Assembly: GCA_016285345.1 (NCBI GenBank)
Contig: JAEEQN010000033.1
Coordinates: 1 to 34,304, forward strand
Direction: 5' to 3'
Origin: Victivallales bacterium
GTDB lineage: Bacteria > Verrucomicrobiota > Lentisphaeria > Victivallales > UBA1829
DNA: 34,304 nucleotides
The position numbers and the translations under genes were made by a program. Below the pieces are notes generated by a model. It worked only from the letters and a program-made list of their open reading frames with translations. It searched no databases and was not told where the DNA came from. Positions within the stretch are counted from its first letter, which is position 1. The number at the start of each line of letters is the position of its first letter. Shown here one piece after another: positions 23,814 to 32,073 of this stretch.

Positions 23814-24179
23814 TCAGGAGTGATGTTTGTCCGTGACGCGGAAGAGGTTGCCCTCGGGATCGGCGTACTGGACGGCGCGGATGCCGGTCTGGGCGCAGGG
23901 GATGCCTTCCGATGCGCCGGGGAACTCCTGGGCGCGGTAGCGCGTTTCGAACTCGTCCAGGGAATCGACGAAGAACAGGAATTCGATGCGGCTGTGCGGG
24001 GGCAGGGGCGCTTTGCTCGACGCGGCCTGTTCCAGGCAGAACGAACACTCGCCGAGCTTGAACTCGACCCAGACGTTGCTGTTCATGACGGGTTCGCCGA
24101 GCCCGACGACGTCGCGGTAGAACGCGCGTTCCGCGGCGAGGTCGGCGACGGAAAGAACGAAACAGGCGCGTGACGGCAT
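23814..24179 (-). CDS. VOC (glyoxalase/bleomycin resistance) superfamily protein
   Basis: The protein has 121 residues with the paired beta-alpha-beta-beta-beta units of the VOC fold. SVADLAAERAFYRDVVGLGE starts the first, VWVEFKLGECSFCLEQ ends it, and the second closes with AVQYADPEGNLFRVTDKH. The Glu in EFKL/FCLE and the late DPEGN turn are standard. The substrate is unknown; the family includes lyases, dioxygenases and binding proteins. AGGAG precedes the ATG. It lies 21 bases after lptB in the same direction. Confidence 0.88.
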   Translation of the reverse strand: MPSRACFVLSVADLAAERAFYRDVVGLGEPVMNSNVWVEFKLGECSFCLEQAASSKAPLPPHSRIEFLFFVDSLDEFETRYRAQEFPGASEGIPCAQTGIRAVQYADPEGNLFRVTDKHHS

Positions 24180-24200
24180 GGGGCGGTCTCCTGGTGCGGG

Positions 24201-25187
24201 TCAGAGCACGAAAGCCGGTCCGAGGTAGATCTTGCGGGCCTCTTCGCTGTTGATGAGGTAATCGGACGTGCCTTCGACGCAGACTTTGCCGTCTGCCATG
24301 AGGTAGGCGTGGTCCACGCAGTTCAGCGTCTCGCGGACGTTGTGGTCGGTGATGAGGATGCCGAGCCCGGCGTCGCGGAGCCGCTTGATGATGACCTGAA
24401 TGTCGTTGACGACGATCGGGTCGACGCCGCTGAAGGGTTCGTCGAGCAGGATGAATTCCGGGTTCGTGACCAGCGCGCGGGTGATCTCGAGGCGGCGGCG
24501 TTCACCGCCGGAGAGCGTCATCGCCTTCTGCTTGCGGAGGCGTTCGAGGTCGAGTTTCCGCAGCAGGTCTTCGAGGCGCGCTTTGCGTTCCTCCGAGGAG
24601 ATGTCGAGCGTCTGGAGGATGGCGAGGATGTTGTCCTCCACGGAGAGCTTGCGGAAGATGGTGGGTTCCTGCGCCAGGTAGCCCATGCCCATGCGGGCGC
24701 GCTGGTACATCGGCAGGTCGGAGACGTCCATGCCCTTGAAGGAGACGTAGCCGTCGTTCGGCTTGATGAGCCCGGTGACCATGTAGAAGCTGGTGGTCTT
24801 GCCGGCGCCGTTCGGGCCGAGGAGCCCGACGATCTCCCCGTAATGCACGGTGAAGCTGACGCCGTTCACGACCCTGCGGCCGTGGTATGCCTTGACGAGC
24901 CCCTTCGCCTCCAGGAGGACTTCCCCTTTCGGCATCTTTCTGTTGATCACAAGGGCGTCGAACTTCTGCTCTGCGGGCGTGTCCGTTTCGCTGCCTGTTC
25001 CGGCTTCGGGCTGTCCGGCGGGCGCGGCATCCGTTTCGGCGGCTGCCGGCTGCGTGTTCGCGGCGGCGCGGTTTTCCGCCTCGGCGCCCTGCATCCCGAC
25101 GATGCTGATCGTCGGCTGCGCGTTTCCGGCTTCGGCCTGTTCGGCGGCGGGGAAGTTTTCTTCGTTGGTATCAGTCATGTCAGTCAT
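24201..25187 (-). CDS. lptB: LPS export ATP-binding protein LptB with an N-terminal extension
   Basis: The protein has 328 residues, whereas LptB is usually about 240. Residues 89-328 are a complete ABC ATPase: Walker A GPNGAGKTT (124-132), Q-loop YLAQEP, signature LSGGERRR (225-232), Walker B FILLDEPFSGVDP (245-257) and switch His in ITDHNVRETL. This ATPase powers LPS extraction by LptBFG. The first 85 residues are low-complexity Ala/Glu/Thr/Gln. The start at 25187 overlaps the lptA stop as TGATG and has GGGAG upstream. An internal ATG at residue 85 has no properly spaced site. lptF and lptG are not in the window. Confidence 0.93.
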   Translation of the reverse strand: MTDMTDTNEENFPAAEQAEAGNAQPTISIVGMQGAEAENRAAANTQPAAAETDAAPAGQPEAGTGSETDTPAEQKFDALVINRKMPKGEVLLEAKGLVKAYHGRRVVNGVSFTVHYGEIVGLLGPNGAGKTTSFYMVTGLIKPNDGYVSFKGMDVSDLPMYQRARMGMGYLAQEPTIFRKLSVEDNILAILQTLDISSEERKARLEDLLRKLDLERLRKQKAMTLSGGERRRLEITRALVTNPEFILLDEPFSGVDPIVVNDIQVIIKRLRDAGLGILITDHNVRETLNCVDHAYLMADGKVCVEGTSDYLINSEEARKIYLGPAFVL

Positions 25188-25942
25188 CAGCGGTTGCTCC
25201 CGGTTTTTGAGGGACTGGAGAGAATGGATTCTCCCGCGTAGTGAACATCCGGGAACGTGACCATCATGCGGTTGCCTTCCCTGATCAGGATCTCGATCTT
25301 TTCGCACGCCATCTTGCTGGTCCCCTGCTTCAGGACGGGCATCAGGTCTTCCTCCTTGCGCTGGGTACGCAGCGCATTGAGGTTCGGATCGCCCGTCATG
25401 ACGATCACTTCCCTGGCGGCGTCGTATTCGGCGCGGTCGGACATCGCGATCTGGTCCTGTCCGGGCTTTTCCGAGCGTTTCGTGTAGACGACGTCGCCCG
25501 TGCAGATGATCTTGGAAATGCTTTTGCCGGGGCTGTCATCTTCTTCCTCGTCATCCGCCTTGTCCTCGGTCCTGCCGCCGGCGGCGACCGCGGCGGGTGC
25601 GGGCTTTTCGTCCTTCCTGTCGGCGGCGGACTTTTCTTTCTCGTCATCGGGCTCGTCCGTCTCTTCCTTCAGGAAGACTTTCATGTTGTTGCAGGTGATC
25701 TTGTTGGTGCCGTCGTCCACGTCGACGTTGCCGAGGAGGGTGATGATGTTGTTTTCCAGGTCGATGTCGGCGGCTTCGGCGGTAATATGCGTGGTCTTGT
25801 CCTCTTTGTCATCCGATGCGTTGTTCATTTTGAACCCGGAGAACATGCCGCCGAACCCCTGCGCGTGCAAGGCCGGCTGAAACGCTGCGGCGGAGACGAG
25901 GATCCCGGCCGCGGTCAGGAAAGAGCGAAAGTGGAACGTCAT
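25187..25942 (-). CDS. lptA: LptA-like periplasmic LPS-transport protein (single OstA domain)
   Basis: The protein has 251 residues. Residues 1-28 are a signal peptide ending LHAQ. The OstA/LptA domain runs from about 50 to 235: AADIDLENNIITLLGNVDV, KITCNNMKVFL, a charged insert of about 50 residues (92-140, Asp/Glu/Lys-rich), then IICTGDVVYTKR, QIAMSDRAEYDA and EVIVMTG. LptA forms the periplasmic bridge for lipopolysaccharide. The sequence closely matches the domains of the 637-residue protein upstream. AAAGGAA precedes the ATG. The start overlaps the stop of a 43-codon ORF, and the end overlaps lptB by one base. Confidence 0.85.
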   Translation of the reverse strand: MTFHFRSFLTAAGILVSAAAFQPALHAQGFGGMFSGFKMNNASDDKEDKTTHITAEAADIDLENNIITLLGNVDVDDGTNKITCNNMKVFLKEETDEPDDEKEKSAADRKDEKPAPAAVAAGGRTEDKADDEEEDDSPGKSISKIICTGDVVYTKRSEKPGQDQIAMSDRAEYDAAREVIVMTGDPNLNALRTQRKEEDLMPVLKQGTSKMACEKIEILIREGNRMMVTFPDVHYAGESILSSPSKTGSNR

Positions 25943-26070
25943 AGCTGGATTCCTTTGTTCAGAGTGAATGTCGTGAAAAGTTCAGCCGCGGGAGCCTTGT
26001 TTCCGCGGGGAAGCGTCCTGGATGCCGCATGGTCCGAAGCCGGGGAAAGATCAGATACGCCGGTTTTCAT
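25939..26070 (-). CDS. Possible 43-residue ORF wedged between two lptA genes
   Basis: The frame starts at 26070, overlapping the stop of the three-domain protein (ATGA), and ends overlapping the lptA start (ATGA). GAGGAG lies 8 bases before its ATG, within the upstream coding end. The product begins MKTGVSDLSPASDHAAS and has no signal peptide or membrane segment. A GC hairpin (CCGCGG at 25986-25991 and 26003-26008) lies within it. It could be a real microprotein, a coupling leader for lptA, or chance; without comparison this cannot be decided. Confidence 0.35.
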   Translation of the reverse strand: MKTGVSDLSPASDHAASRTLPRGNKAPAAELFTTFTLNKGIQL

Positions 26071-27980
26071 CGGTTCTTCTCCTCTTTGGATGCCGTGGAG
26101 CGGGAAGCCTGCCTGAGCCCGGCTTTCATGTATTTGACGGAAATGCGGTTTCCTTCTTTCGGAAAGATTTTGATGGGGCTCCCGGCGACCCAGTTCGAAT
26201 CCTGCATCATGATCGAATACGGTTCCATGCTGCCGCCCGCGGATTTGCCGTCCGCGCCGTTTTTCCCGAGCGAACGGACGATCTCGTCGTAGGTGTCCTG
26301 GGGGATCTCGCCCTGCGGACTGGAATGGGCGCCGATCATTTCGATCTCTTCTGTGGACGCGTCGTAACGGGCCTCGCGGGCAAGGACGATCTGTTTCTGT
26401 TTCCCGCCGCCATCGTTCGTCTTTCTGTAAACGACGTTCCCCGTGCAAATGATCTTCGAAACATCGTTTCCGAGCTCATTGTTTCCTTTTTGGTCCGACG
26501 CGCTCCGGTCCGTCTGTCCCGAAATGTCGAAGAGGGGATTCGAGGAATCCTTCTGCATGAAGATCTCCATCTTCCCGCAGGTGATCTGCCCCGAACCGTC
26601 GTCCACGACCACGTTCTGGGAAAGGGTGATCTTTTCGTTCTGCCGGATGTCAGCCCTTTTCGCGGTGATCGCGGTCACGGCGAGTCCCGTCGCGTCCTGA
26701 TCGTCGTCGGAGGAAAGGAGCCTTCCCGCGAGCTGCGCCTTTGCCGTATCGACTTCCATTCGGTTGTCTTCCTTCAGGAAAACTTTGATGCGGCTGCCGT
26801 ATAACCGGTTCGAGCCCTGCATCATGACGGGTTTCCCCGTCATTTCGAGGATCTCTTTTTCCGCATCGTAATCGGCTTTGTCCGACATGGCGATCTGGTT
26901 TTCTCCGGCGGGCGCATCAGGATCGCTGCGTTTCAGGAAAACGACGTCCCCCGTACATACGATTTTCGAGACGTCCTTTCCTCCGCCTATGTCGTTCGAA
27001 TCCGTTTCCGTTTCGCCGTCGGCGGCGGATTTCTTCTCTTTCAGGTCGATGACCATTTTATTGCATGTGATCTTGTTGGATTCCTCGTCCACGTTCACAT
27101 CGCCGACGAGCGTGATGCGGTTGTTTTCGAGGTCGATGTCCGCGTCCTTGGTCGAGATCAGGGCGTCCGTGACCTTTTCGTCATTTCCATCCTCTTCATT
27201 TCCGGGTTCCGCCTCGAAAAGGGACGTCCCGGTGTAATGGAATATCATGTCCTTGACTTTCAGGCGGTTATTCTCCCTGATGAAGACCGTGAATCTCTCC
27301 CCGATGACCCATGTTTCCCCCTGCATCATCAGAGGATGGCTCGCGATGATGTTTTTGCGAACAAGATCTTCCATGGACTGGTAAATTCTTTCGGGGATCG
27401 CCTGGGCGGGATCGGAATGCGCCCCGGTCATGACGACGATCTCTTTCCCGACATCGAATTCGGCTTTCCCCGACATGGCGATCTGGTCCTGTCCGTCGGG
27501 ATCGTCCTTGTCGGCCAGTTTCTTGAAAACGACGTCGCCGATGCAGACGATCTTTTTGATGTTTTTCGTATCATCGTCCTCGTCTTCGTCTTCCGAACCG
27601 TCGGCGGCCTCCGCGGAGTCGGAGTCCTGCTTTTCCTGATTTTTCGCGGAGGAACCGGGATCCGTCGGTTTTTCCCCTTCGCCGACGAGTGTTTCCGCGG
27701 CATTTTCATCCAGATATATCTCCATTTTGTCGCAGGAGATCACGCTCTGTCCGTCGTCGACCTTGACGTTGCCGATGAGGGTGATGATGTTGTTTTCCAG
27801 GTCGATGTCGGCGGAGCTGGACGTGATCCTGGTCGGAGCGTCCGAGTCTTCTTCCGTAATGACGCCGATCCTGAACGCGGAAAAAGTGCCGAGCCCCTGG
27901 GCGCGCAGAGACGTCGGAAGCATGGCGAGGGAGAGGATGCCCCAGACTGTTATAAGAAATGAACGGAAAAAACGTGTCAT
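26067..27980 (-). CDS. Exported protein with three tandem LptA/OstA-like domains
   Basis: The protein has 637 residues; a normal LptA has about 180-200. Residues 1-28 are a signal peptide ending LRAQ. Three homologous domains follow: about 50-250, 272-415 and 433-620. Each shows an ADIDLENN-type strand, an ISC/ITC plus KM motif, a KI(V/I)C(I/T)G(D/N)VV motif, QIAMS-type and (E/D)I..MTG-type strands. Charged linkers of variable length are inserted at the same place in each. Domains 1 and 3 share an extra insert starting GAHS.P. By analogy with LptA head-to-tail filaments, this may be a prefabricated bridge segment, which is inference. It lies between lptC-like and lptA genes. Confidence 0.85.
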   Translation of the reverse strand: MTRFFRSFLITVWGILSLAMLPTSLRAQGLGTFSAFRIGVITEEDSDAPTRITSSSADIDLENNIITLIGNVKVDDGQSVISCDKMEIYLDENAAETLVGEGEKPTDPGSSAKNQEKQDSDSAEAADGSEDEDEDDDTKNIKKIVCIGDVVFKKLADKDDPDGQDQIAMSGKAEFDVGKEIVVMTGAHSDPAQAIPERIYQSMEDLVRKNIIASHPLMMQGETWVIGERFTVFIRENNRLKVKDMIFHYTGTSLFEAEPGNEEDGNDEKVTDALISTKDADIDLENNRITLVGDVNVDEESNKITCNKMVIDLKEKKSAADGETETDSNDIGGGKDVSKIVCTGDVVFLKRSDPDAPAGENQIAMSDKADYDAEKEILEMTGKPVMMQGSNRLYGSRIKVFLKEDNRMEVDTAKAQLAGRLLSSDDDQDATGLAVTAITAKRADIRQNEKITLSQNVVVDDGSGQITCGKMEIFMQKDSSNPLFDISGQTDRSASDQKGNNELGNDVSKIICTGNVVYRKTNDGGGKQKQIVLAREARYDASTEEIEMIGAHSSPQGEIPQDTYDEIVRSLGKNGADGKSAGGSMEPYSIMMQDSNWVAGSPIKIFPKEGNRISVKYMKAGLRQASRSTASKEEKNR

Positions 27981-27993
27981 GATGCGGATTTCT

Positions 27994-28593
27994 TTATTTC
28001 CCGGGCTGCGGTTCGGGTCCTTCGACGGGGATCTTTTTGTTCTTCAGGCGCAGCACTACGCTGACGTTTGAGCGGATATGGATGAATTTCCGGTCGTTGA
28101 ACGCGTCGAAACCGACGCCGTCGGCATCGAGCTGACGCGAGCGGAAATACGCGGGTTCATCACTGGTCAGGATGTCGGTGGACTTGTCGAACGTGGCTTT
28201 GTCGGCGAAGATCCACGCCTGGGAGTGCCTGTGATGATTGCTTTTCCAGAAATCCTGAACGGCTTTGTTGCCGGAACCGAGTTTGTAGATGACCGGATAC
28301 GGGTCCTTCGAGTCGATGGTGTCGATCTGCCGGATCGAGGAGTAGGAGCCGTCCACGATGTCGATCATCGGCATGGTCAGGTAGATCAGGGAACCCTTGT
28401 TGACGGCTTCTCTGCCGTAGACCAGGTACTTGATCTCGTTGTTGTCGTTGTAGCGCGGGTAGACGTATCGCTTGAGGATGGTGTAGGAGCCGGCGGAAAT
28501 GTCCTGGGCACGCAGAGGCGTCCCGGCGCAGAACAATGCCGCGAGGAGGAACAGCAGGTTCAAAGCATATATTTTTCGAGCACGGAATCCCAT
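27994..28593 (-). CDS. lptC: LptC-like LPS-export protein
   Basis: The protein has 199 residues. It sits exactly where lptC lies in the usual kdsC-lptC-lptA-lptB order. The C-terminal half (ADKATFDKSTDILTSDEP, then DADGVGFDAF and IHIRSNVSVVLRL) matches the LptC beta-jellyroll pattern. The N-terminus ends in LRAQ, which looks like a cleavable signal peptide rather than the membrane anchor of classical LptC. The sequence is divergent, so the assignment rests on position and pattern. The start at 28593 overlaps kdsC by 34 bases; AAAGGACAGGG precedes it. Confidence 0.65.
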   Translation of the reverse strand: MGFRARKIYALNLLFLLAALFCAGTPLRAQDISAGSYTILKRYVYPRYNDNNEIKYLVYGREAVNKGSLIYLTMPMIDIVDGSYSSIRQIDTIDSKDPYPVIYKLGSGNKAVQDFWKSNHHRHSQAWIFADKATFDKSTDILTSDEPAYFRSRQLDADGVGFDAFNDRKFIHIRSNVSVVLRLKNKKIPVEGPEPQPGK

Positions 28594-29084
28594 TTTCCCT
28601 GTCCTTTCAGGAGGATTTCAATGGCTTCGCGGACGGCGCCGCGTCCGCCGGAATGCCGGGTGCGGAGGACGGCCACGGAGTCGAGTTCGGGCGAGGCGTC
28701 GGCGACCGCCACGGGGAAGCCTGCGCGGCGCATGGGGGGCATGTCGACGATGTCGTCGCCGATATACATGCACTCCTCCGGTTTCAGTCCCTGCTCGGCC
28801 AGCAGCGTTTCCCAGCCGGAGAGCTTGTCGAGGCAGCCCTCGTAGAGGAACGAGAGGCCGAGCTCCTTCGCGCGGACCCGGTTGGCCTGGCTTTTTCGTC
28901 CGGAGAGGATGCCGACGCGCAGGCCGGCGCGCATGGCCAGGCGGATGCCCTGGCCGTCCCGGACGTCGAAGAACTTGATCTCGCGGGGGCTGCCGCCGCC
29001 ATAGCCGATGCGGCCGTCCGTAAGGACGCCGTCGACGTCGAGCACGATGGCCTTGATCTCAGAGATATTGCCGGGTAAGTTCAT
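28560..29084 (-). CDS. kdsC: 3-deoxy-D-manno-octulosonate 8-phosphate phosphatase KdsC
   Basis: The protein has 174 residues, the family length. This HAD phosphatase converts KDO-8-phosphate to [15 protein letters not shown] carries nucleophile Asp16 and Asp18; [22 protein letters not shown] and [10 protein letters not shown] complete the HAD motifs in the C0-type tetrameric subgroup. The start at 29084 lies inside the end of kdsA (26-base overlap) with TCAGGA upstream. Confidence 0.94.
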   Translation of the reverse strand: MNLPGNISEIKAIVLDVDGVLTDGRIGYGGGSPREIKFFDVRDGQGIRLAMRAGLRVGILSGRKSQANRVRAKELGLSFLYEGCLDKLSGWETLLAEQGLKPEECMYIGDDIVDMPPMRRAGFPVAVADASPELDSVAVLRTRHSGGRGAVREAIEILLKGQGKWDSVLEKYML

Positions 29085-29886
29085 AGATCGTCCTGACCTG
29101 TTCGATGGTTTGCGCCGCGGCTTCGAAGTCGAGCGAGTTCGGACCGTCGGAAAGCGCGTGGTCGGGGTCCGGGTGGACCTCCAGGAACAGTGCGTCGATG
29201 CCGACCGCCGCCGCCGCTCTTGCCAGATACGGCACGTACTGCCGCTGGCCGCCGGACGCCTTGCCGAGCCCGCCGGGGAGCTGCACGGAGTGCGTCGCGT
29301 CGAAGACGACGGGCACGCCCAGCGCCCGCATCGCCGCCAGCGCCCGCATGTCGACCACGAGGTTGTGGTAGCCGAACGTGGTGCCGCGTTCCGTGAGCAG
29401 GATGTTGTCGCAGCCCGCGGCGCGAAGCTTGCCGATCACGCCCGCCATGTCCTCGGGCGCCAGGAACTGCCCCTTTTTCACGTTGACCGGACGTCCGGTG
29501 GCGGCGCAGGCGACGAGGAGATCGGTCTGGCGGCAGAGGAACGCCGGGATCTGAAGGAAATCCGCGACGGAGGCCACCCGGGCGGCCTGGGCGGATTCAT
29601 GGACGTCGGTGACGACCGGGAGGCCGAATTCCTTCTTGACGGCTTCGAGCATGGCGAGCCCGGCGTCGATGCCGGGGCCGCGGAACGACTCGCCGGAACT
29701 CCGGTTCGCCTTGTCGAACGACGCCTTGAAAATATACTGGACACCGAGTTTTTCGCAGACCGCCGCCATGTGTTCCGCCACGCGGAGGCAAAGGTCGCGG
29801 GATTCCGCGACGCAGGGGCCCGCGAACACGGCAAGCGTGCCGCATCCGATGGTTCTGTTCGATGTTCTGACCGGGGTGAATGTCAT
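29059..29886 (-). CDS. kdsA: KDO-8-phosphate synthase KdsA
   Basis: The protein has 275 residues. It condenses phosphoenolpyruvate with arabinose 5-phosphate. Signatures are [61 protein letters not shown] and [12 protein letters not shown]. The Cys in AGPCV is the position of the metal-ligand Cys in metal-dependent KdsA types; the Asn of the metal-independent type is absent there, but this is a family-knowledge guess. It has its own promoter just upstream and leads into kdsC. Confidence 0.96.
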   Translation of the reverse strand: MTFTPVRTSNRTIGCGTLAVFAGPCVAESRDLCLRVAEHMAAVCEKLGVQYIFKASFDKANRSSGESFRGPGIDAGLAMLEAVKKEFGLPVVTDVHESAQAARVASVADFLQIPAFLCRQTDLLVACAATGRPVNVKKGQFLAPEDMAGVIGKLRAAGCDNILLTERGTTFGYHNLVVDMRALAAMRALGVPVVFDATHSVQLPGGLGKASGGQRQYVPYLARAAAAVGIDALFLEVHPDPDHALSDGPNSLDFEAAAQTIEQVRTIYELTRQYL

Positions 29887-29930
29887 GGCTTCATGCGTCC
29901 TGTTTTAGCGGAAAAGTTCCGGTTTTCTAT

Positions 29931-29958
29931 ACAATACTACAAAAGCGGGAAAAATCAA
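29931..29958 (-). promoter_or_regulatory. Predicted kdsA promoter overlapping the kdsB stop
   Basis: TTGATT (29958-29953) and TATTGT (29936-29931) are 16 bases apart, with TTTCCCGC following the -35. The -35 covers the stop codon of kdsB (29957-29955). Confidence 0.6.
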
Positions 29959-30692
29959 ATGTTTTTCGATCTTCTCGCGAGAAATTCCTGCGCGCGGACC
30001 AGATCGTCCGGCGTGTCGATGCCGATGGAGTCGAACGAGGTTCTGATGACCTTGATGCGGATGCCGTTCTCCAGCGCGCGGAGCTGTTCGAGCTTCTCGC
30101 AGCGTTCGAGGCGGCCTTCCGGCAGGGAGACGAACTTCGCGAGCGTTTCCCGGCGGTAGGCGTAGATGCCCCAGTGACGGTAGACCTCGGTCTCCTCGCC
30201 GCCTTCCCGCAGGTACGGGATCATGGAGCGGCTGAAATACAGCGCATAGTCATCGCTCGTGAGCACGACTTTCGGCAGGTTCGGGTTCGCGGCGATGTCG
30301 GCGCGGGAACAGGGCAGGACCACGGTGCCCATTGCGGGCGCGTCGGGTCCGTGCATGGCGTCGATCAGGTCGTCGATGACTTCGTGCGGGAGGAACGGCT
30401 CGTCGCCCTGGACGTTCACGATCAGCTCGGCGTCGTTGGACTGCGCCGCTTCCCACACGCGGTCGGAGCCGGACGGATGCGACGGCTTCGTCATGACGAC
30501 GTGGCCGCCGAACGCCTTCACCGCCTGTTCGACGCGGGGATCGTCGGCGGCGATCGTCACGGAGTCGGCCTTCGAGCGCATGGCGTTTTCCCAGACATGC
30601 TGGATGACGGGCTTGCCGCCGAGGTCGGCGAGGACCTTGCCGGGGAACCGCATGGAGCCCATGCGGGCGGGGATGATGACAGCAGTTTTCAT
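29955..30692 (-). CDS. kdsB: CMP-KDO synthetase KdsB
   Basis: The protein has 245 residues. It activates KDO with CTP before transfer to lipid A. IIPARMGSMRFPGKVL is the nucleotide-binding start, PSGSDRVWEAA and LIVNVQGDEPF are signatures, and YRHWGIYAYRRETL and GIDTPDDL close it. The start at 30692 lies 21 bases after the DUF1015 gene. It is followed by kdsA after 68 bases that contain a promoter. Confidence 0.96.
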   Translation of the reverse strand: MKTAVIIPARMGSMRFPGKVLADLGGKPVIQHVWENAMRSKADSVTIAADDPRVEQAVKAFGGHVVMTKPSHPSGSDRVWEAAQSNDAELIVNVQGDEPFLPHEVIDDLIDAMHGPDAPAMGTVVLPCSRADIAANPNLPKVVLTSDDYALYFSRSMIPYLREGGEETEVYRHWGIYAYRRETLAKFVSLPEGRLERCEKLEQLRALENGIRIKVIRTSFDSIGIDTPDDLVRAQEFLARRSKNI

Positions 30693-30713
30693 TTTGATGT
30701 CCGTCCTGCGGGA

Positions 30714-31946
30714 TCAGAAGTCGTGGGAGACGAGGCCGTCGCGGAGCTTCGGCTCGAACCAGGTGGACTTCGGGGGCATGATGGACCCGGCGTCGGCGAT
30801 CGCCATGAGCTGGTCGAGCGTGGTCGGGAACATGGAGAAGCAGACGGCGGCGCGGCCTTCGTTGCAGAGGCGTTCGAGCTCGCCGGTGCCGCGGATGCCG
30901 CCGATGAAGTCGATGCGGGCGTTGGTGCGCGGGTCGTCGATGCCGAGGATCGGGCCGAGCACGCGGTCCTGCAGGATGCTGACGTCGAGGCATTCGGTCA
31001 CGGAGAGGCCGTCGAAGGTGAATTTCGGGGTGAGGGCGTACCACTTGCCGCCGAGGAGCATGCGGAACGTGCCGGAGCGCTCGGGCGATTTCGTTCCCGT
31101 TTCCGTCACATCGAATCCGGCTGCGGCGAGCTTCGCGAGGAAGTCCGCCTCGGAAAGGCCGTTCAGGTCCTTTACTGCACGGTTGTACGGCAGGATGCGG
31201 AGCTGGCTGGAGGGGAACGCCACGGCGAGGAAGTAGTTGTATTCCTCGTTGCCTGTGTGGCCGGGATTCGCGGCACGGCAGGTCCGGGCGGCGCGGGCGG
31301 CGGAGGCGGCGCGGTGGTGCCCGTCGGCGATGTAGAAGCAGGGCACGGCGTCTGCGAAGAGGCGCGACAGCGCGATGCTTTTCGCTCCGGCCTTCCAGAG
31401 TTCGTGCTTGATGCCGTCGGCCGCCGTGAACGAGAAGAACGGTTTTTCGCTGATGATCTCGTTCACGAGCGTGTCGATGGCCGGGACTTCGCGGTAGGTC
31501 AGGAAGACCGGACCGGTCTGCGAACGGAGCGTCATGACGTGGCGGGCGCGGTCGTCCTCCTTGTCGCGGCGGGTTGTCTCGTGCTTCTTGATGACGCCGG
31601 AATCGTACTCGGCGGCGGAAGCCGTGCCCGCGATGCCGATCTGCGTGCGGCCGTCCATCGTGAGCGCGTAGACGTAGAGGTTCGCCTCGGGGTCGTGGGC
31701 GAGGGGGGCCGCCGCGCAGAGACGCTTGAAATTCGCGAGCGCCTTGTCATACACGGCGTCGGAATGGATGTCCGTGCCCGCGGGGAGTTCGATCTCCGGA
31801 CGGGAAACGCGGAGGAAGGTCAGGGGATTGCCCTCGGCGAGGCGGGCCGCCTCCTCGGTGTTGACGACGTCGTAGGGGACGGCGGCGACTTGCGCGGCTT
31901 CGGCGGGACGGGGCATGAGAGCGTGGAAGGGTCTGAAAACGGCCAT
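30714..31946 (-). CDS. DUF1015 family protein
   Basis: The protein has 410 residues. FRPFHALMPRPAEAAQVAAV, AVPYDVVNTEEA, KKHETTRRDKEDDR and FYIADGHHRAASA are the hallmarks of DUF1015. The family is conserved in many bacteria and archaea; its His-rich ADGHHR motif is similar to ParB/sulfiredoxin-type nucleotide-binding motifs and its biochemical role is not settled. GGGAG precedes the start. It is the first gene of the transcript leading into kdsB, downstream of a promoter at 32002-32030. Confidence 0.92.
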   Translation of the reverse strand: MAVFRPFHALMPRPAEAAQVAAVPYDVVNTEEAARLAEGNPLTFLRVSRPEIELPAGTDIHSDAVYDKALANFKRLCAAAPLAHDPEANLYVYALTMDGRTQIGIAGTASAAEYDSGVIKKHETTRRDKEDDRARHVMTLRSQTGPVFLTYREVPAIDTLVNEIISEKPFFSFTAADGIKHELWKAGAKSIALSRLFADAVPCFYIADGHHRAASAARAARTCRAANPGHTGNEEYNYFLAVAFPSSQLRILPYNRAVKDLNGLSEADFLAKLAAAGFDVTETGTKSPERSGTFRMLLGGKWYALTPKFTFDGLSVTECLDVSILQDRVLGPILGIDDPRTNARIDFIGGIRGTGELERLCNEGRAAVCFSMFPTTLDQLMAIADAGSIMPPKSTWFEPKLRDGLVSHDF

Positions 31947-32001
31947 GGAAAGGTTCTCCCGGTTGCGTTGGGGGTTGTTGCCTGAAAAAAGTCAATCTAA
32001 T

Positions 32002-32030
32002 AATATACACGCCCGCGACCGATTCCGCAA
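32002..32030 (-). promoter_or_regulatory. Predicted promoter of DUF1015-kdsB
   Basis: TTGCGG (32030-32025) and TATATT (32007-32002) are 17 bases apart, 56 bases before the DUF1015 start. The -35 is only a half match. Confidence 0.5.
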
Positions 32031-32073
32031 GGGAAAAACGTGAAAAAGATGAGGTGATCTCAGGCGCAAAAGC

